From: RPQJ01 sp963706535
Lineage (GTDB): Bacteria > Pseudomonadota > Gammaproteobacteria > Steroidobacterales > Steroidobacteraceae
DNA: 64,000 bases
Reading direction: 5' to 3'
Assembly: GCA_963706535.1 (NCBI GenBank)
Contig: CAVPMU010000015.1
Location: 186,001-250,000, forward strand
Shown here piece by piece: positions 33,190 through 42,734 of this stretch. The stretch's first letter is position 1. Each line of letters begins with the position of its first letter. The notes beneath the pieces were generated by a model. The model saw only the letters and a list, made by a program, of their open reading frames with translations, searched no databases and had not been told where the DNA came from. The translations under genes and the position numbers were made by a program.

Positions 33190-36100
33190 GCGGCTCGGTT
33201 TCAGCGGGCGAGTGGCGCGGCTGTTCCTCGACAGCGAGCTGACGCCGCTGCTCGGCCTCACCGCCCTGCTGCTGGGGCTCTTTGCCGTGCTCGTGACGCC
33301 GCGGGAGGAAGAGCCGCAGATCAACGTCACGATGGCGAACGTGATCGTGCCGTTCCCCGGGGCGAGCGCGCTGCAGGTCGAGAACCTCGTCGCCACGCCG
33401 ATGGAGAAGGTGCTCGCCGAGATCTCCGGCGTGAAGCACATCCATTCCGTCTCGCGCCCCGGCGCAGCGGTCGTCACCGTGCAGTTCGAGGTCGGCGAGG
33501 AGCGCACCGAGGCGATCGTCCGGCTCTACAACGCCATCTACTCGAACCAGGACTGGCGGCCGCCCGGGGTGGGGATCCTGCAGCCGCTGGTGAAGCCGAA
33601 GGGAATCGATGACGTGCCGGTGCTCGGCGTGACGCTGTGGACGAAGGATCCCGGACGCGGTGCCCACGAGTTGCGCCAGGTCGCCCACGCGATCGAGGCG
33701 GAGATCAAGCGGGTGCCGGGCACGCGCAACGTCCATACGATCGGCGGGCCGGACGAGACCGTGCACGTCACGCTCGACCCGCAGCGGCTCGCGGGCTTCG
33801 GGCTCACCGTCAACGAGCTCATCGGCTCCCTGCAGGCGGCGAACGTGGTCCAGCACGCCGGCTCGATGGTGTCGGGCGGCGCCAGCGTGCCGGTGCAGGC
33901 GGGCGAGTTCCTCGCCGACGCCGACGAGGTCGCGCAGCTGGTGGTGACGGTCCACCAGGGCCGGCCCGTCTACCTGCAGGATGTCGCCGAAGTGCGCTCG
34001 GGCCCCGACCAGCCCGAGCAGTACGTGACCTTCGGCGCGGGCCCCGCCGCCGGGCTCAAGGGCATCGAGTTCGAGGAGACCGCGCCGGCCGTGACGCTGG
34101 CGATATCCAAGAAGCCGGGCGAGAACGCCGTCGACGTGACGCGCGCCGTGATCGAGCGCATCGAGCTGCTGCGCGGGACGTTCATCCCGGAAGGCGTCGA
34201 GGTGACGGTCACGCGCGACTACGGCGAGACGGCCAACGACAAGGCGCAGAAGCTGATCCAGAAGCTCGCGTTCGCCACCGCGTCCGTGGTGCTGCTCGTG
34301 TGGCTCGCGGTCGGCTGGCGGGAGGCGGTGGTGGTCGGGGCGGCGGTGGTCATCACGCTCGCGGCGACGCTGTTCGCCTCCTGGGCCTGGGGCTTCACCA
34401 TCAACCGGGTGTCGCTGTTCGCGCTGATCTTCGCGATCGGCATCCTGGTGGACGATGCGATCGTGATCGTGGAAAACATCAATCGCCACATGGGCCTTGG
34501 CGGCGGGAGCCTCGCCGAGCTGATACCCGCGGCGGTGGACGAGGTCGGCGGCCCGACCATCCTCGCGACCTTCACGGTGATCGCGGCGCTGCTGCCGATG
34601 GCATTCGTCTCGGGACTGATGGGTCCCTACATGAGTCCCATCCCGATCAACGCCAGCATGGGCATGCTGATCTCGCTCGCCATCGCGCTCGTGTTCACGC
34701 CGTGGCTGTCGAAGCGGCTGCTGTCGCACTCGCACGCGGTGCACTCGGACGAGGGCGAGGGCTCGCGGCTGCACCGGGCCTTCGAGCGCGTGATGTCGCC
34801 GTTCCTGCGCAGCGGCGACGCCCGCTCGAACCGCCACAAGCTGTACCTCGGCACGCTCGCGGCGATCGCGCTCGCCATGGGGCTGGTGGTCGTGCAGTGG
34901 GTGGTGATGAAGATGCTGCCCTTCGACAACAAGTCGGAGTTCCAGGTGGTCGTCGACATGCCCGAGGGCGCGGCGCTCGAGGAGACCGGCCGCGTGCTCG
35001 ACGAACTGGCGGCGGCGATCGCCACGCTACCGGAAGTCACCGACTACCAGCTCTACGTCGGCACCTCGGCGCCGATCAACTTCAACGGACTCGTCCGCCA
35101 GTACTACCTGCGCGCCGGCCCCGAGCTCGGCGACATCCAGGTCAACCTGGTGGACAAGCACCACCGCGATCGCAAGAGCCACGAGATCGCGGTGGCCGTG
35201 CGACCCGTGCTCGCGGAGATCGGCCGCAGGCATGGCGCGTCGGTGAAGGTCGTGGAGGTGCCGCCGGGTCCGCCGGTGCAGGCGCCGCTGGTCGCCGAGA
35301 TCTACGGGCCGGTCCACGCCGCACAGCAGGCCCTCGCGCGCGAGGTGCGCAAGGTCTTCGAGTCGCAGCCGGACATCGTGGACGTCGACGACAGCCTCGA
35401 GAGCGGGCGGCCGCGCATGGTCGTCGCCATCGACCGCCAGAAGGCCGCCATGCTCGGAGTATCGCAGGCCGAGGCCGTGCAGGTGCTCGCGACCGGGCTT
35501 GCCGGCCTCGACGCGACCTACCTGCAGGCCGGGCGCGAGACCTACCCGATTCCCGTGCGGCTCGAACTCGACGTGCCGGACAAGGCCGACCTGTCGGGCG
35601 CGCTCGCGCTGCAGGTGCGATCGCGCAGCGGCGCACGAGTGCCGCTCTCGGAGATCGCCGTGGTCGAGCAGCGCGCCTGGGACGAGTCGATCCATCACAA
35701 GGACCTGTTGCCCGTGACCTACGTCACCGGCGACGCGGTGGGCGAGCTCGACAGCCCGCTGTACGGCATGTTCAACGTCGTGGGCGCGCTCGACGAGTCG
35801 CTGCCCGAGGGCAGCGCGGTCGAGCAGCGCTTCTTCAGCCCGCCCGAGGACCCGTACCGATTCACGCTCAAGTGGGACGGCGAGTGGCAGATCACCTACG
35901 AGACCTTCCGTGACATGGGTCTCGCGTACTCGGTGGGGCTGATCCTGATCTACCTGCTGGTGGTGGCGCAGTTCCGTTCCTACGCCGTGCCGCTCGTGAT
36001 CATGGCGCCGATCCCGCTCACGATCATCGGCGTGATGCCGGGGCACGCGCTGCTCGGCGCGCAGTTCACCGCGACTTCGATGATCGGCATGATCGCGCTG

Positions 36101-36394
36101 GCCGGCATCATCGTGCGCAACTCGATCCTGCTGGTGGACTTCGTCAACGTCGAGCTGGCGCGGGGCCGCAGTCTCGCCGACGCGGTGATCGGTGCGGCCG
36201 CCGTGCGCGCGCGGCCCATCGCGCTCACCGCCGTGGCGGCGATGACCGGTGCGTTCTTCATCCTCGACGACCCGATCTTCAACGGGCTCGCCGTTTCATT
36301 GATCTTCGGGATCCTGGTCTCCACGGCGCTCACGCTGGTGATGATCCCGATCCTCTACTTCAGTTACCGCAACCGCGCGGGCGCCGCTGCCTGA
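33182..36394 (+). CDS. RND efflux permease
   Basis: 1070 residues, full RND length with twelve membrane helices and two large periplasmic loops. The proton-relay Asp pair is visible in FAIGILVDDAIVIVENINRHM. The N-terminus EEEPQINVTMANVIVPFPGASALQVENLVATPMEK is typical of the AcrB/HAE superfamily. It sits inside a sulfide-detoxification operon, between DUF2892 and SQR. Its cargo may therefore be a sulfur compound such as polysulfide or thiosulfate ester, but this is inference. Confidence 0.93.
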   Translation: MTERLGFSGRVARLFLDSELTPLLGLTALLLGLFAVLVTPREEEPQINVTMANVIVPFPGASALQVENLVATPMEKVLAEISGVKHIHSVSRPGAAVVTVQFEVGEERTEAIVRLYNAIYSNQDWRPPGVGILQPLVKPKGIDDVPVLGVTLWTKDPGRGAHELRQVAHAIEAEIKRVPGTRNVHTIGGPDETVHVTLDPQRLAGFGLTVNELIGSLQAANVVQHAGSMVSGGASVPVQAGEFLADADEVAQLVVTVHQGRPVYLQDVAEVRSGPDQPEQYVTFGAGPAAGLKGIEFEETAPAVTLAISKKPGENAVDVTRAVIERIELLRGTFIPEGVEVTVTRDYGETANDKAQKLIQKLAFATASVVLLVWLAVGWREAVVVGAAVVITLAATLFASWAWGFTINRVSLFALIFAIGILVDDAIVIVENINRHMGLGGGSLAELIPAAVDEVGGPTILATFTVIAALLPMAFVSGLMGPYMSPIPINASMGMLISLAIALVFTPWLSKRLLSHSHAVHSDEGEGSRLHRAFERVMSPFLRSGDARSNRHKLYLGTLAAIALAMGLVVVQWVVMKMLPFDNKSEFQVVVDMPEGAALEETGRVLDELAAAIATLPEVTDYQLYVGTSAPINFNGLVRQYYLRAGPELGDIQVNLVDKHHRDRKSHEIAVAVRPVLAEIGRRHGASVKVVEVPPGPPVQAPLVAEIYGPVHAAQQALAREVRKVFESQPDIVDVDDSLESGRPRMVVAIDRQKAAMLGVSQAEAVQVLATGLAGLDATYLQAGRETYPIPVRLELDVPDKADLSGALALQVRSRSGARVPLSEIAVVEQRAWDESIHHKDLLPVTYVTGDAVGELDSPLYGMFNVVGALDESLPEGSAVEQRFFSPPEDPYRFTLKWDGEWQITYETFRDMGLAYSVGLILIYLLVVAQFRSYAVPLVIMAPIPLTIIGVMPGHALLGAQFTATSMIGMIALAGIIVRNSILLVDFVNVELARGRSLADAVIGAAAVRARPIALTAVAAMTGAFFILDDPIFNGLAVSLIFGILVSTALTLVMIPILYFSYRNRAGAAA

Positions 36395-36415
36395 GCGCAG
36401 CAAGGGGGGAAGGAG

Positions 36416-37687
36416 ATGGCAAAGATAGTCGTGATGGGAGCGGGCCTCGGCGGCGTCGCCTGCGCGTACGAGATGAAGAAGAAGGTCGGCAAGGCGCACG
36501 AGGTGGTGCTGGTCGGCAGCAGCGCCTTCTTCGAGTTCACGCCTTCCAATCCGTGGATCATGGTGGGGTGGCGCACGCCGGGACAGACCCGCGTCGACCT
36601 CGCGAAGCCGCTCGACGACAAGGACATCCAGTGGGTGCCGCAGATGGTCGGCGCCATCGATGCCCCGGGGTCCTCCCTCACGCTCGCGGATGGCACGCAG
36701 CTCGCCTACGACTACCTCGTGATCACCACGGGCCCGAAGCTCGCGTTCGAGGAAGTGCCGGGGCTGGGCCCGAACGGCCACACCCAGTCGGTGTGCACCC
36801 AGGGCCACGCGCTCTCGGCGTGGGAGCGCTACCAGCAGTTCGTGCAGGACCCGGGCCCGGTGGTGGTCGGCGCGGCACAGGGCGCGAGCTGCTTCGGGCC
36901 GGCGTACGAGAGCGCGATGATCCTCGATACCGACCTGCGCCGTCGCAGGATCCGCGACCGCGTGCCGATGACCTACGTCACGTCCGAGCCGTACATCGGG
37001 CACATGGGGCTGGGCGGCGTCGGCGACAGCAAGGGACTGATGGAGTCCGTGATGCGGCAGCGTCACATCAACTGGATCACCAACGCGAAGATCCTCGGCG
37101 TCGAGGACGGCGTGATGATCGTGGCCGAGCACGGCGACGACGGCGCGGTGAAGAAGGAGCACAAGCTGCCGTTCAAGTACTCGATGGTGCTCCCCGCCTT
37201 CAAGGGCGTGGAGCCCGTCGCGGCGGTGCCCGAGTTGTGCAACCCACGCGGTTTCGTGGTGATCGACGAGCACCAGCGCTCGAAGAAATACCGCAACATC
37301 TTCTCGGCCGGCGTCTGCGTCGCCATCCCGCCGGTCGAGGCGACCCCGGTCCCGACCGGCGCGCCGAAGACCGGCTACATGATCGAGTCGATGGTGACCG
37401 CGATCTGCGAGAACGTCGCCGCGGAATTGAATGGCCAGCCGGCGACTGCCTGCGGCACCTGGAACGCGATCTGCCTCGCCGATTTCGGCGACACCGGCGC
37501 GGCCTTCGTCGCGCTGCCGCAGATCCCGCCGCGCAACGTCACGTGGGCGAAGGAGGGCAAGTGGGTGCACCTCGCGAAGGTGGCGTTCGAGAAGTACTTC
37601 CTGCGCAAGGTGAAGACCGGGTCGGTCGCGCCGCTCTACGAGAAGTACGTGCTGAGCACGCTCGGCATCGAGTCGCTCAAGTCGTGA
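36416..37687 (+). CDS. Sulfide:quinone oxidoreductase-like flavoprotein
   Basis: 423 residues. FAD binding GAGLGGVACAYEM at the N-terminus, YDYLVITTGPKL, and FSAGVCVAIPP near the second FAD site. Cysteines in VCTQG, GASCFGPAYE, ELCNPRG and the C-terminal NAICLADFGDTGAAFVA are placed like the redox cysteines of SQR. It should oxidise sulfide and pass electrons to quinone, giving polysulfide or persulfide for the dioxygenase. The exact SQR type is not assigned; a related membrane NADH dehydrogenase-like role is less likely given the neighbours. Confidence 0.87.
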   Translation: MAKIVVMGAGLGGVACAYEMKKKVGKAHEVVLVGSSAFFEFTPSNPWIMVGWRTPGQTRVDLAKPLDDKDIQWVPQMVGAIDAPGSSLTLADGTQLAYDYLVITTGPKLAFEEVPGLGPNGHTQSVCTQGHALSAWERYQQFVQDPGPVVVGAAQGASCFGPAYESAMILDTDLRRRRIRDRVPMTYVTSEPYIGHMGLGGVGDSKGLMESVMRQRHINWITNAKILGVEDGVMIVAEHGDDGAVKKEHKLPFKYSMVLPAFKGVEPVAAVPELCNPRGFVVIDEHQRSKKYRNIFSAGVCVAIPPVEATPVPTGAPKTGYMIESMVTAICENVAAELNGQPATACGTWNAICLADFGDTGAAFVALPQIPPRNVTWAKEGKWVHLAKVAFEKYFLRKVKTGSVAPLYEKYVLSTLGIESLKS

Positions 37688-37700
37688 CGAGGGCAAGGGA

Positions 37701-39008
37701 ATGAAGTCGAACGGCAGGCGCCCGGGATCGCCGGCATCTGCGGTGATGGCCGGCATGCTGGCCATGCAGGTCGCGGGCGCCGAGACGCTGACCGACGCCT
37801 GGGCGCTCGCGCTGGCGAACGACCGCGGCTTCGCGGCGGTGCGCAACCAGGCCGAGGCCGCCGGCTACGAGGCGGCCGCCGCGCGGGCGCAACGCTGGCC
37901 CACGCTCGCCGTCGGCGGCAACTACACCTGGCTCGACGACGCGCCGGCCTTCGACTTCTCCTTCACCGGCCTGCCGGTCGTTGCGCCCGAGGTCGTCGGT
38001 GGCGACGACTTCGCGATGGGCTCGGCTACGATCTCGGTGCCGATCTTCACCAGTGGCCGGATCTCGTCGAGCATCGCGGCGGCCGAGGCGCGCGGGCGTG
38101 GCGCTGGCGCGCAGGTCCGCGGCGCCGAACAGGACCTGAAGCTCGCCGTGGCAGAGTCCTACGTGGGCGTGCTGCGCTCGCGCAAGGCCCTGGCAGTGGC
38201 GCAGAGCAACGTTGCCAGCCTCGCGCCGCTCGCCGGCGACATCGAGGCCATGTACGAGAGCGAGCTGGTGCCGAAGAACGAACTGCTCGCAGTGCAGGTC
38301 GCGCTCGCGGACGCCAGGCAGAACCGGCTCAGGGTCGCCAACGCGGCCGACATCGCGCTCGCCTCGTACAACCGGCGACTGGGCGAGCCGCTCGTGCGCC
38401 CGGTGGACCTCGACGAGGCGCTGCCGGAGCCCGCGGGCCCGACACTCGACCTCGACGCCCTGGTGCGGCAGGCGCTCGAGCGCCGGACCGAGCTCGATGC
38501 GCTCGACGAGCAGGCCCGCGCCTTCGGCGCGCTCGCGAAGACCGAGCGGGCGCGCGTGTTGCCGCAGGTGAGCCTGAGCGGCGGATACAGCTATCTCGAG
38601 AACGATTTCCTGGACGACCAGGAGTTCGCCTCGGCCGGCATCGGCGTGCAGTGGGCGCTGTTCGACGGGGGCCAGTCACGCAAGCGTGCAGCCGCGCTCG
38701 AGCGATCGCGCCGGGCCGCACAGGACCAGCGCGCGGAGGCCGCCTCCGTGATTGCGCTGCAGGTGCGACAGGCGTGGCTCGAGGTCGCGGAGACCCGCGA
38801 GCGCGTGAGCGTGACCGTGGACGCCGTGGGCCAGGCGGAAGAGAACCTGCGCATCGCTCGCGAGCGCTACGGCGCGGGTCTCGGCACGCAGACGCAGTTG
38901 CTCGAGGCCGAGACCCTGCGCGTCCAGGCACTCACCAATCGCGACAACGCGGTCCTCGACGCGGGGCTCGCCCGGCTCCGGCTCGCGCGGACGACCGGCG
39001 CCCTCTAG
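37701..39008 (+). CDS. TolC-family outer-membrane channel protein
   Basis: 435 residues. Signal peptide ending VAGAET, then the duplicated TolC repeat: TLTDAWALALANDRGFAAVRNQAEAAGYEAAAARAQRWPTL and the second at LDALVRQALERRTELDALDEQARA, each with long helices and a beta segment (VGGNYTWL, LSGGYSYL). Completes the tripartite pump with the adaptor and RND permease of the same operon; last gene of the operon. Confidence 0.93.
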   Translation: MKSNGRRPGSPASAVMAGMLAMQVAGAETLTDAWALALANDRGFAAVRNQAEAAGYEAAAARAQRWPTLAVGGNYTWLDDAPAFDFSFTGLPVVAPEVVGGDDFAMGSATISVPIFTSGRISSSIAAAEARGRGAGAQVRGAEQDLKLAVAESYVGVLRSRKALAVAQSNVASLAPLAGDIEAMYESELVPKNELLAVQVALADARQNRLRVANAADIALASYNRRLGEPLVRPVDLDEALPEPAGPTLDLDALVRQALERRTELDALDEQARAFGALAKTERARVLPQVSLSGGYSYLENDFLDDQEFASAGIGVQWALFDGGQSRKRAAALERSRRAAQDQRAEAASVIALQVRQAWLEVAETRERVSVTVDAVGQAEENLRIARERYGAGLGTQTQLLEAETLRVQALTNRDNAVLDAGLARLRLARTTGAL

Positions 39009-39029
39009 CCGGCCGCCGCGCGGCGTCAC

Positions 39030-39677
39030 TCAGCCGCCGCCGTCGATCTCGGCGATGAACCGGTTGGCCTCGGCGATGGCTCGGTTCAACTCCGCCACCA
39101 GCTGGTTCACCTGCTCGTCCATCCGGGCGACCTCGCCCTTGAGCCCGGCGATCGCCCGCGCGTTGAGGTTGTGCTTCATGAAGAGGACCTGGTCGCGCAA
39201 CGGCTGCAAGGCCGGCTCGAGCCTCCCCTCGGCCCGCTTCATCGCCGCGAGCATCTGTCCGTAGCGCATACGCGTCTGGCGCAGCTGCTGCTCGCTCTTC
39301 GCGCGCAGCCCCGTGTCCGAGTACTGGCCGAGTTCCTCGCGCCACTCTTCGAACAGGGCGTCCGCCACGCTTTCGACGTCGCGGATGCGCGAACTCACCG
39401 ATTCCGCCGCCTGCTCGCTGTCGTCGAGCTGCGCGGCGAGCCGCTTGTACTGCACCTCGAGGTCGCCGCCCTGGTAGGCGACCACCTTGCCGAACTCGGT
39501 CAGCGCATCCGTGATCTCCTGCTTCGCCTCCTCCTGCGAATCGCGCGCCGACTTGACGCGGCTCGCGAGGATCTCGCGCTTGGCAAAGCCCACCTTTTCG
39601 GCGGCGGCGTAGTAGGCGCTCTGGCAGCCTGCCAGCAGCCAGGCCGCGCCCACCAGCGCCAGCATCGCGTTTCTCAT
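39030..39677 (-). CDS. DUF2959 lipoprotein
   Basis: 215 residues from ATG 39677 (GGAGG 6 bp upstream). Lipoprotein signal with LLAGC. The mature part is all-helical and charged: SAYYAAAEKVGFAKREILASRVKSARDSQEEAKQEITDALTEF matches DUF2959, found in proteobacteria without a known function. Convergent with the TolC gene. Confidence 0.88.
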   Translation of the reverse strand: MRNAMLALVGAAWLLAGCQSAYYAAAEKVGFAKREILASRVKSARDSQEEAKQEITDALTEFGKVVAYQGGDLEVQYKRLAAQLDDSEQAAESVSSRIRDVESVADALFEEWREELGQYSDTGLRAKSEQQLRQTRMRYGQMLAAMKRAEGRLEPALQPLRDQVLFMKHNLNARAIAGLKGEVARMDEQVNQLVAELNRAIAEANRFIAEIDGGG

Positions 39678-39689
39678 CGTCAACCTCCG

Positions 39690-41066
39690 TCAGTCTCCGG
39701 TCCGGGTCAGGCGCGTCAGGACACCGTCGAACGCCTCGTGCAGGGCGCTGACCTGCGCGTTCGTGGTGGCAGGGCAGGTCAGCATCATGTTGTGGAACGG
39801 CGCGATCAGGCAGCCGCGATTGAGGAGACCGAGGTGTATCGCCTGCTCCAGCGCCGGCGCATGGGCGGCCTCGGCCTCGGTGCCATTGGTGAGTGGGCCC
39901 CGCGCGCAAACGAACTCGACCCGTGCGCCGACACGCACCACGTGCCAGGGCAGGCCGTGGCGGCCGATCGCGTCCTGCAGCCCGGCCGCCAGGCGCCCGG
40001 CCAGCTGGTCCATGTGCTCGCAGGCCTCGGGCGTCATCACCTGCTCGAGCGTGGCCCGCATCGCGGCGATCGAGAGCGCGTTGGCCGACAGGGTCGTGCC
40101 CATGCCGGAGTGCCCGGCCGGCATGCGGTGGCGCACGTCGGTGAGGCGACGCGCCACGTCCTCGGTGAAGCCCCACACGCTCGCCGGCACGCCGCCTGCG
40201 ATCGGCTTGCCGAGCACGAACAGGTCGGGCTCGAGGCCGTGCGCACGCGTGTAGCCGCCGCGTCCGGTCGAGATCGTGTGCGTCTCGTCGATCAGCAGCA
40301 GCGTGCCGGACTCGCGCGTGAGCCGGCGCAGCTCGTCGTGGAAGCCGGCCTTCGGCAGGACCATGCAGGAATTCGTGAGCACCGGCTCGGTGATCACGCA
40401 GGCGACGTCGCGATGGGAGAGCGCGTCGGCGAGCGCCGGCAGGTCGTTGAACTCGACCACGCGCGTGAGGCGCGTGAGGTCCACGACCTGCCCGAGCAGT
40501 CCCGGACGATTCACCGCGACGCCGCCCGCGAGCCGCACGAAGGTGTCGTCCACCGTGCCGTGGTAGCAGCCGTTGAACACCAGGATCTTCGGCCGCCCGG
40601 TGACGGCGCGGGCGACGCGCAGTGCGAACCGGTTGGCATCCGTGGCCGTCGTCGCAACCTGCCAGTGCGGCAGGCCGAAGCGCTCGGCGAGCAGGCGGCC
40701 GACCGCGATCGCGTCCTCGGTCGGCAGCATGTAGGTGAGTCCCTGCCCCGCCTGTCGCCGGATCGCCTCGGCGACGGGCGCGGGGGAGTGGCCGAACATC
40801 GAGCCCGTGTCGCCCAGGCAGAAATCCGCGTACTCGTTGCCGTCAACGTCGCGCAGCACCGCCCCGTGCGCCTCCTGCACCAGGAACGGGAAGGGCATCG
40901 ACCAGTCGAGCATCCAGTGCATCGGCACGCCGCCGTAGAAGCCGGCGATGCCATCACCGACCCGCTCGCGGGACTTCGGGCGCCGCCTCTGGTACTCCTC
41001 CCGCTCGGCGGCCACGAAGGACGCGATGCGGTCGAGCTGGATACCGCCAAGGGTGGGTTGCGTCAC
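39690..41066 (-). CDS. Class III (aspartate aminotransferase-fold) PLP aminotransferase
   Basis: 458 residues from a GTG. PLP enzyme of the glutamate-1-semialdehyde aminomutase / omega-aminotransferase group: GDTGSMFGHSPAPVAEAI, NGCYHGTVDDT, LLLIDETHTISTGRGG (Asp binding PLP) and the Schiff-base Lys in FVLGKPIAGGVPASVWG. The N-terminal 40 residues before the core are an extension. True substrate unknown; it is not obviously hemL. Divergent from the trp operon and 6 bp upstream of the DUF2959 gene. Confidence 0.88.
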   Translation of the reverse strand: MTQPTLGGIQLDRIASFVAAEREEYQRRRPKSRERVGDGIAGFYGGVPMHWMLDWSMPFPFLVQEAHGAVLRDVDGNEYADFCLGDTGSMFGHSPAPVAEAIRRQAGQGLTYMLPTEDAIAVGRLLAERFGLPHWQVATTATDANRFALRVARAVTGRPKILVFNGCYHGTVDDTFVRLAGGVAVNRPGLLGQVVDLTRLTRVVEFNDLPALADALSHRDVACVITEPVLTNSCMVLPKAGFHDELRRLTRESGTLLLIDETHTISTGRGGYTRAHGLEPDLFVLGKPIAGGVPASVWGFTEDVARRLTDVRHRMPAGHSGMGTTLSANALSIAAMRATLEQVMTPEACEHMDQLAGRLAAGLQDAIGRHGLPWHVVRVGARVEFVCARGPLTNGTEAEAAHAPALEQAIHLGLLNRGCLIAPFHNMMLTCPATTNAQVSALHEAFDGVLTRLTRTGD

Positions 41067-41132
41067 GGCAGCCGTCCGTAGGGCGCGAAATGCCCGTCAT
41101 TCTAGGCCGCCGGGCGCGGCCGGGCGCATTTC

Positions 41133-41161
41133 TTGACGCTCCGCAGCCGCCCGTGGATACT
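41133..41161 (+). promoter_or_regulatory. trp operon promoter
   Basis: TTGACG (41133-41138), 17-bp spacer, GATACT (41156-41161). The predicted transcription start falls near 41168, only a few bases before the leader-peptide ATG at 41172. Confidence 0.7.
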
Positions 41162-41171
41162 GCGGTGCGAG

Positions 41172-41228
41172 ATGAACGCGAACCCGGACATCGACCTCGA
41201 TCGCCGCTGGTGGTGGCGCCACTCCTAG
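41172..41228 (+). CDS. trpL: trp operon leader peptide TrpL
   Basis: 18 codons: MNANPDIDLDRRWWWRHS then TAG. Three consecutive Trp codons just before the stop are the classic sensor of charged tRNA-Trp in attenuation. The stop codon lies inside a perfect 16-bp palindrome CCACTCCTAGGAGTGG (41219-41234), the presumed 1:2 or pause hairpin. The trp attenuator terminator follows 42 bp later. Confidence 0.93.
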   Translation: MNANPDIDLDRRWWWRHS

Positions 41229-41270
41229 GAGTGGGGCCGGACGCGCACGTCTAGTACGCAGGATTCCAGG

Positions 41271-41306
41271 AACCCATCTCCGCGAGCCACCGGGGATGGG
41301 TTTTTT
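41271..41306 (+). terminator. trp attenuator terminator
   Basis: AACCCATCTCC (41271-41281) pairs with GGGGATGGGTT (41292-41302) and is followed by a run of T (41301-41306). It stops transcription ahead of trpE unless ribosomes stall on the leader Trp codons. Spacing from trpL fits the attenuation model. Confidence 0.9.
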
Positions 41307-41345
41307 GTCGTGCGTCCCCGGGTCCTCGCGCCAGAGGAACCGCAA

Positions 41346-42734
41346 GTGACGACCAGCCTGTTCGACATCGCCGCCGACCTCGACACCCCGGTGTCGGCCT
41401 ACCTCAAGCTGAAGCCCTTCCGGCCGCGCTTCCTGCTGGAAAGCGTGGAGGGCGGCGAGCGGCTGGGACGATATTCCTTCATCGGCTTCGGCGACTGCCT
41501 CGAGTTCCGGCTCGACGCGTCGGGCCTGCGACTCGGCCAGGAACGGCTCGGGCGCCCGCAGGACCAGGCGGAACTGCTCTCGGCGCTGCGCCGGGCACTG
41601 GCCGCCGCACCACACCCGGACATCGCCGCCCACGGCTTCCCGCTGCTCGGTGGCCTGGTCGGGGTCGCGAGCTACGACCTCGTACGGTACTTCGAGCGCC
41701 TGCCGTCCAGGGCGAGAGTCGATGACGATTGCCCTGACGCCCACTACGTCGCGCCGCGTTCGCTGCTCGTCTTCGACCACCTGACGCGCCGCGCCGCGCT
41801 GCTGCACGCAGGGTCGGAGCACGAGCGCCAGGGCTTGCGGCGCGAGGTCATCCGCGCGCTGCGCGGCGGGCTGCCGGGGCCCGCGTGGCAGGCGAGCTTC
41901 AGCGCGCCCGTCGCGAGCCTGAGCGAGGAGGAGTTCCTGCACGGCGTGGCGCGCACCAAGGAGTACATCGCGGCCGGCAACGTCTACCAGCTGGTGCTCT
42001 CGGTGCGCTTCTCCGGGCGCTGCGACCTCGACCCGTTCGAGACCTATCGCGCGCTGCGGCTGCTGAATCCGTCCCCGTACATGTATTTCTGCGACCTCGG
42101 CGACCGCGTGGTGGTGGGCTCCTCCCCGGAGGCGCTCGTCAAGCTGAACGGCCGGCACGCCGAGATGCGTCCAATCGCCGGCACGCGGCCGCGCGGCGCG
42201 GATGCCGGACAGGACGCCGCGCTCGAAGCCGAGCTGCTCGCCGACCCCAAGGAGAATGCCGAGCACGTGATGCTGGTGGACCTCGCGCGCAACGACCTCG
42301 GACGGGTGGCCACCGCGGGCTCCGTGCGCGTGCAGCCCTACGGCTCGATCGAGCGCTACAGCCACGTGATGCACATCGTGAGCGGCGTCCACGGCGAACT
42401 CGCGCCCGGCAAGGACGCCTTCGACCTGTTCGCCGCGACGTTTCCCGCCGGCACGCTGGTCGGTGCGCCGAAGGTGCGCGCCATGGAGATCATCGACGAG
42501 CTCGAGCCGGTGCGGCGCGGCTTCTACGGCGGCACGGTCGGCTACTTCGGCCACGGCGGCGACATGGACCAGGCGATCACCATCCGCACCATGGTCTTCA
42601 ACGGCGACTCCTACAGTTTCCAGGCGGGCGCGGGCATCGTCGCGGACAGCGTGCCGATCAGCGAGTACCGCGAGGTGCTCGCCAAGAGCGCGGTGCTGCG
42701 CCATGCGCTCGAGCTCGCGCGGGAGGGGCTGTGA
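41346..42734 (+). CDS. trpE: Anthranilate synthase component I TrpE
   Basis: 462 residues from GTG 41346; AGAGGAA lies 7 bp upstream. Chorismate-binding enzyme: N-terminal Trp-feedback region (LLESVEGGERLGRYSFIG), then YQLVLSVRFSG, SPEALVKL, IAGTRPRG, LVDLARNDLGRVA, TFPAGTLVGAPKVRAMEII. With TrpG it makes anthranilate from chorismate and glutamine. First structural gene of trpEGDCFBA. Confidence 0.97.
   Translation: MTTSLFDIAADLDTPVSAYLKLKPFRPRFLLESVEGGERLGRYSFIGFGDCLEFRLDASGLRLGQERLGRPQDQAELLSALRRALAAAPHPDIAAHGFPLLGGLVGVASYDLVRYFERLPSRARVDDDCPDAHYVAPRSLLVFDHLTRRAALLHAGSEHERQGLRREVIRALRGGLPGPAWQASFSAPVASLSEEEFLHGVARTKEYIAAGNVYQLVLSVRFSGRCDLDPFETYRALRLLNPSPYMYFCDLGDRVVVGSSPEALVKLNGRHAEMRPIAGTRPRGADAGQDAALEAELLADPKENAEHVMLVDLARNDLGRVATAGSVRVQPYGSIERYSHVMHIVSGVHGELAPGKDAFDLFAATFPAGTLVGAPKVRAMEIIDELEPVRRGFYGGTVGYFGHGGDMDQAITIRTMVFNGDSYSFQAGAGIVADSVPISEYREVLAKSAVLRHALELAREGL

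Noticed and set aside
39690..41066. Calling the class III aminotransferase hemL
   Set aside because: It shares the fold, but the N-terminal extension and core sequences differ from hemL, and other hem genes lie elsewhere.
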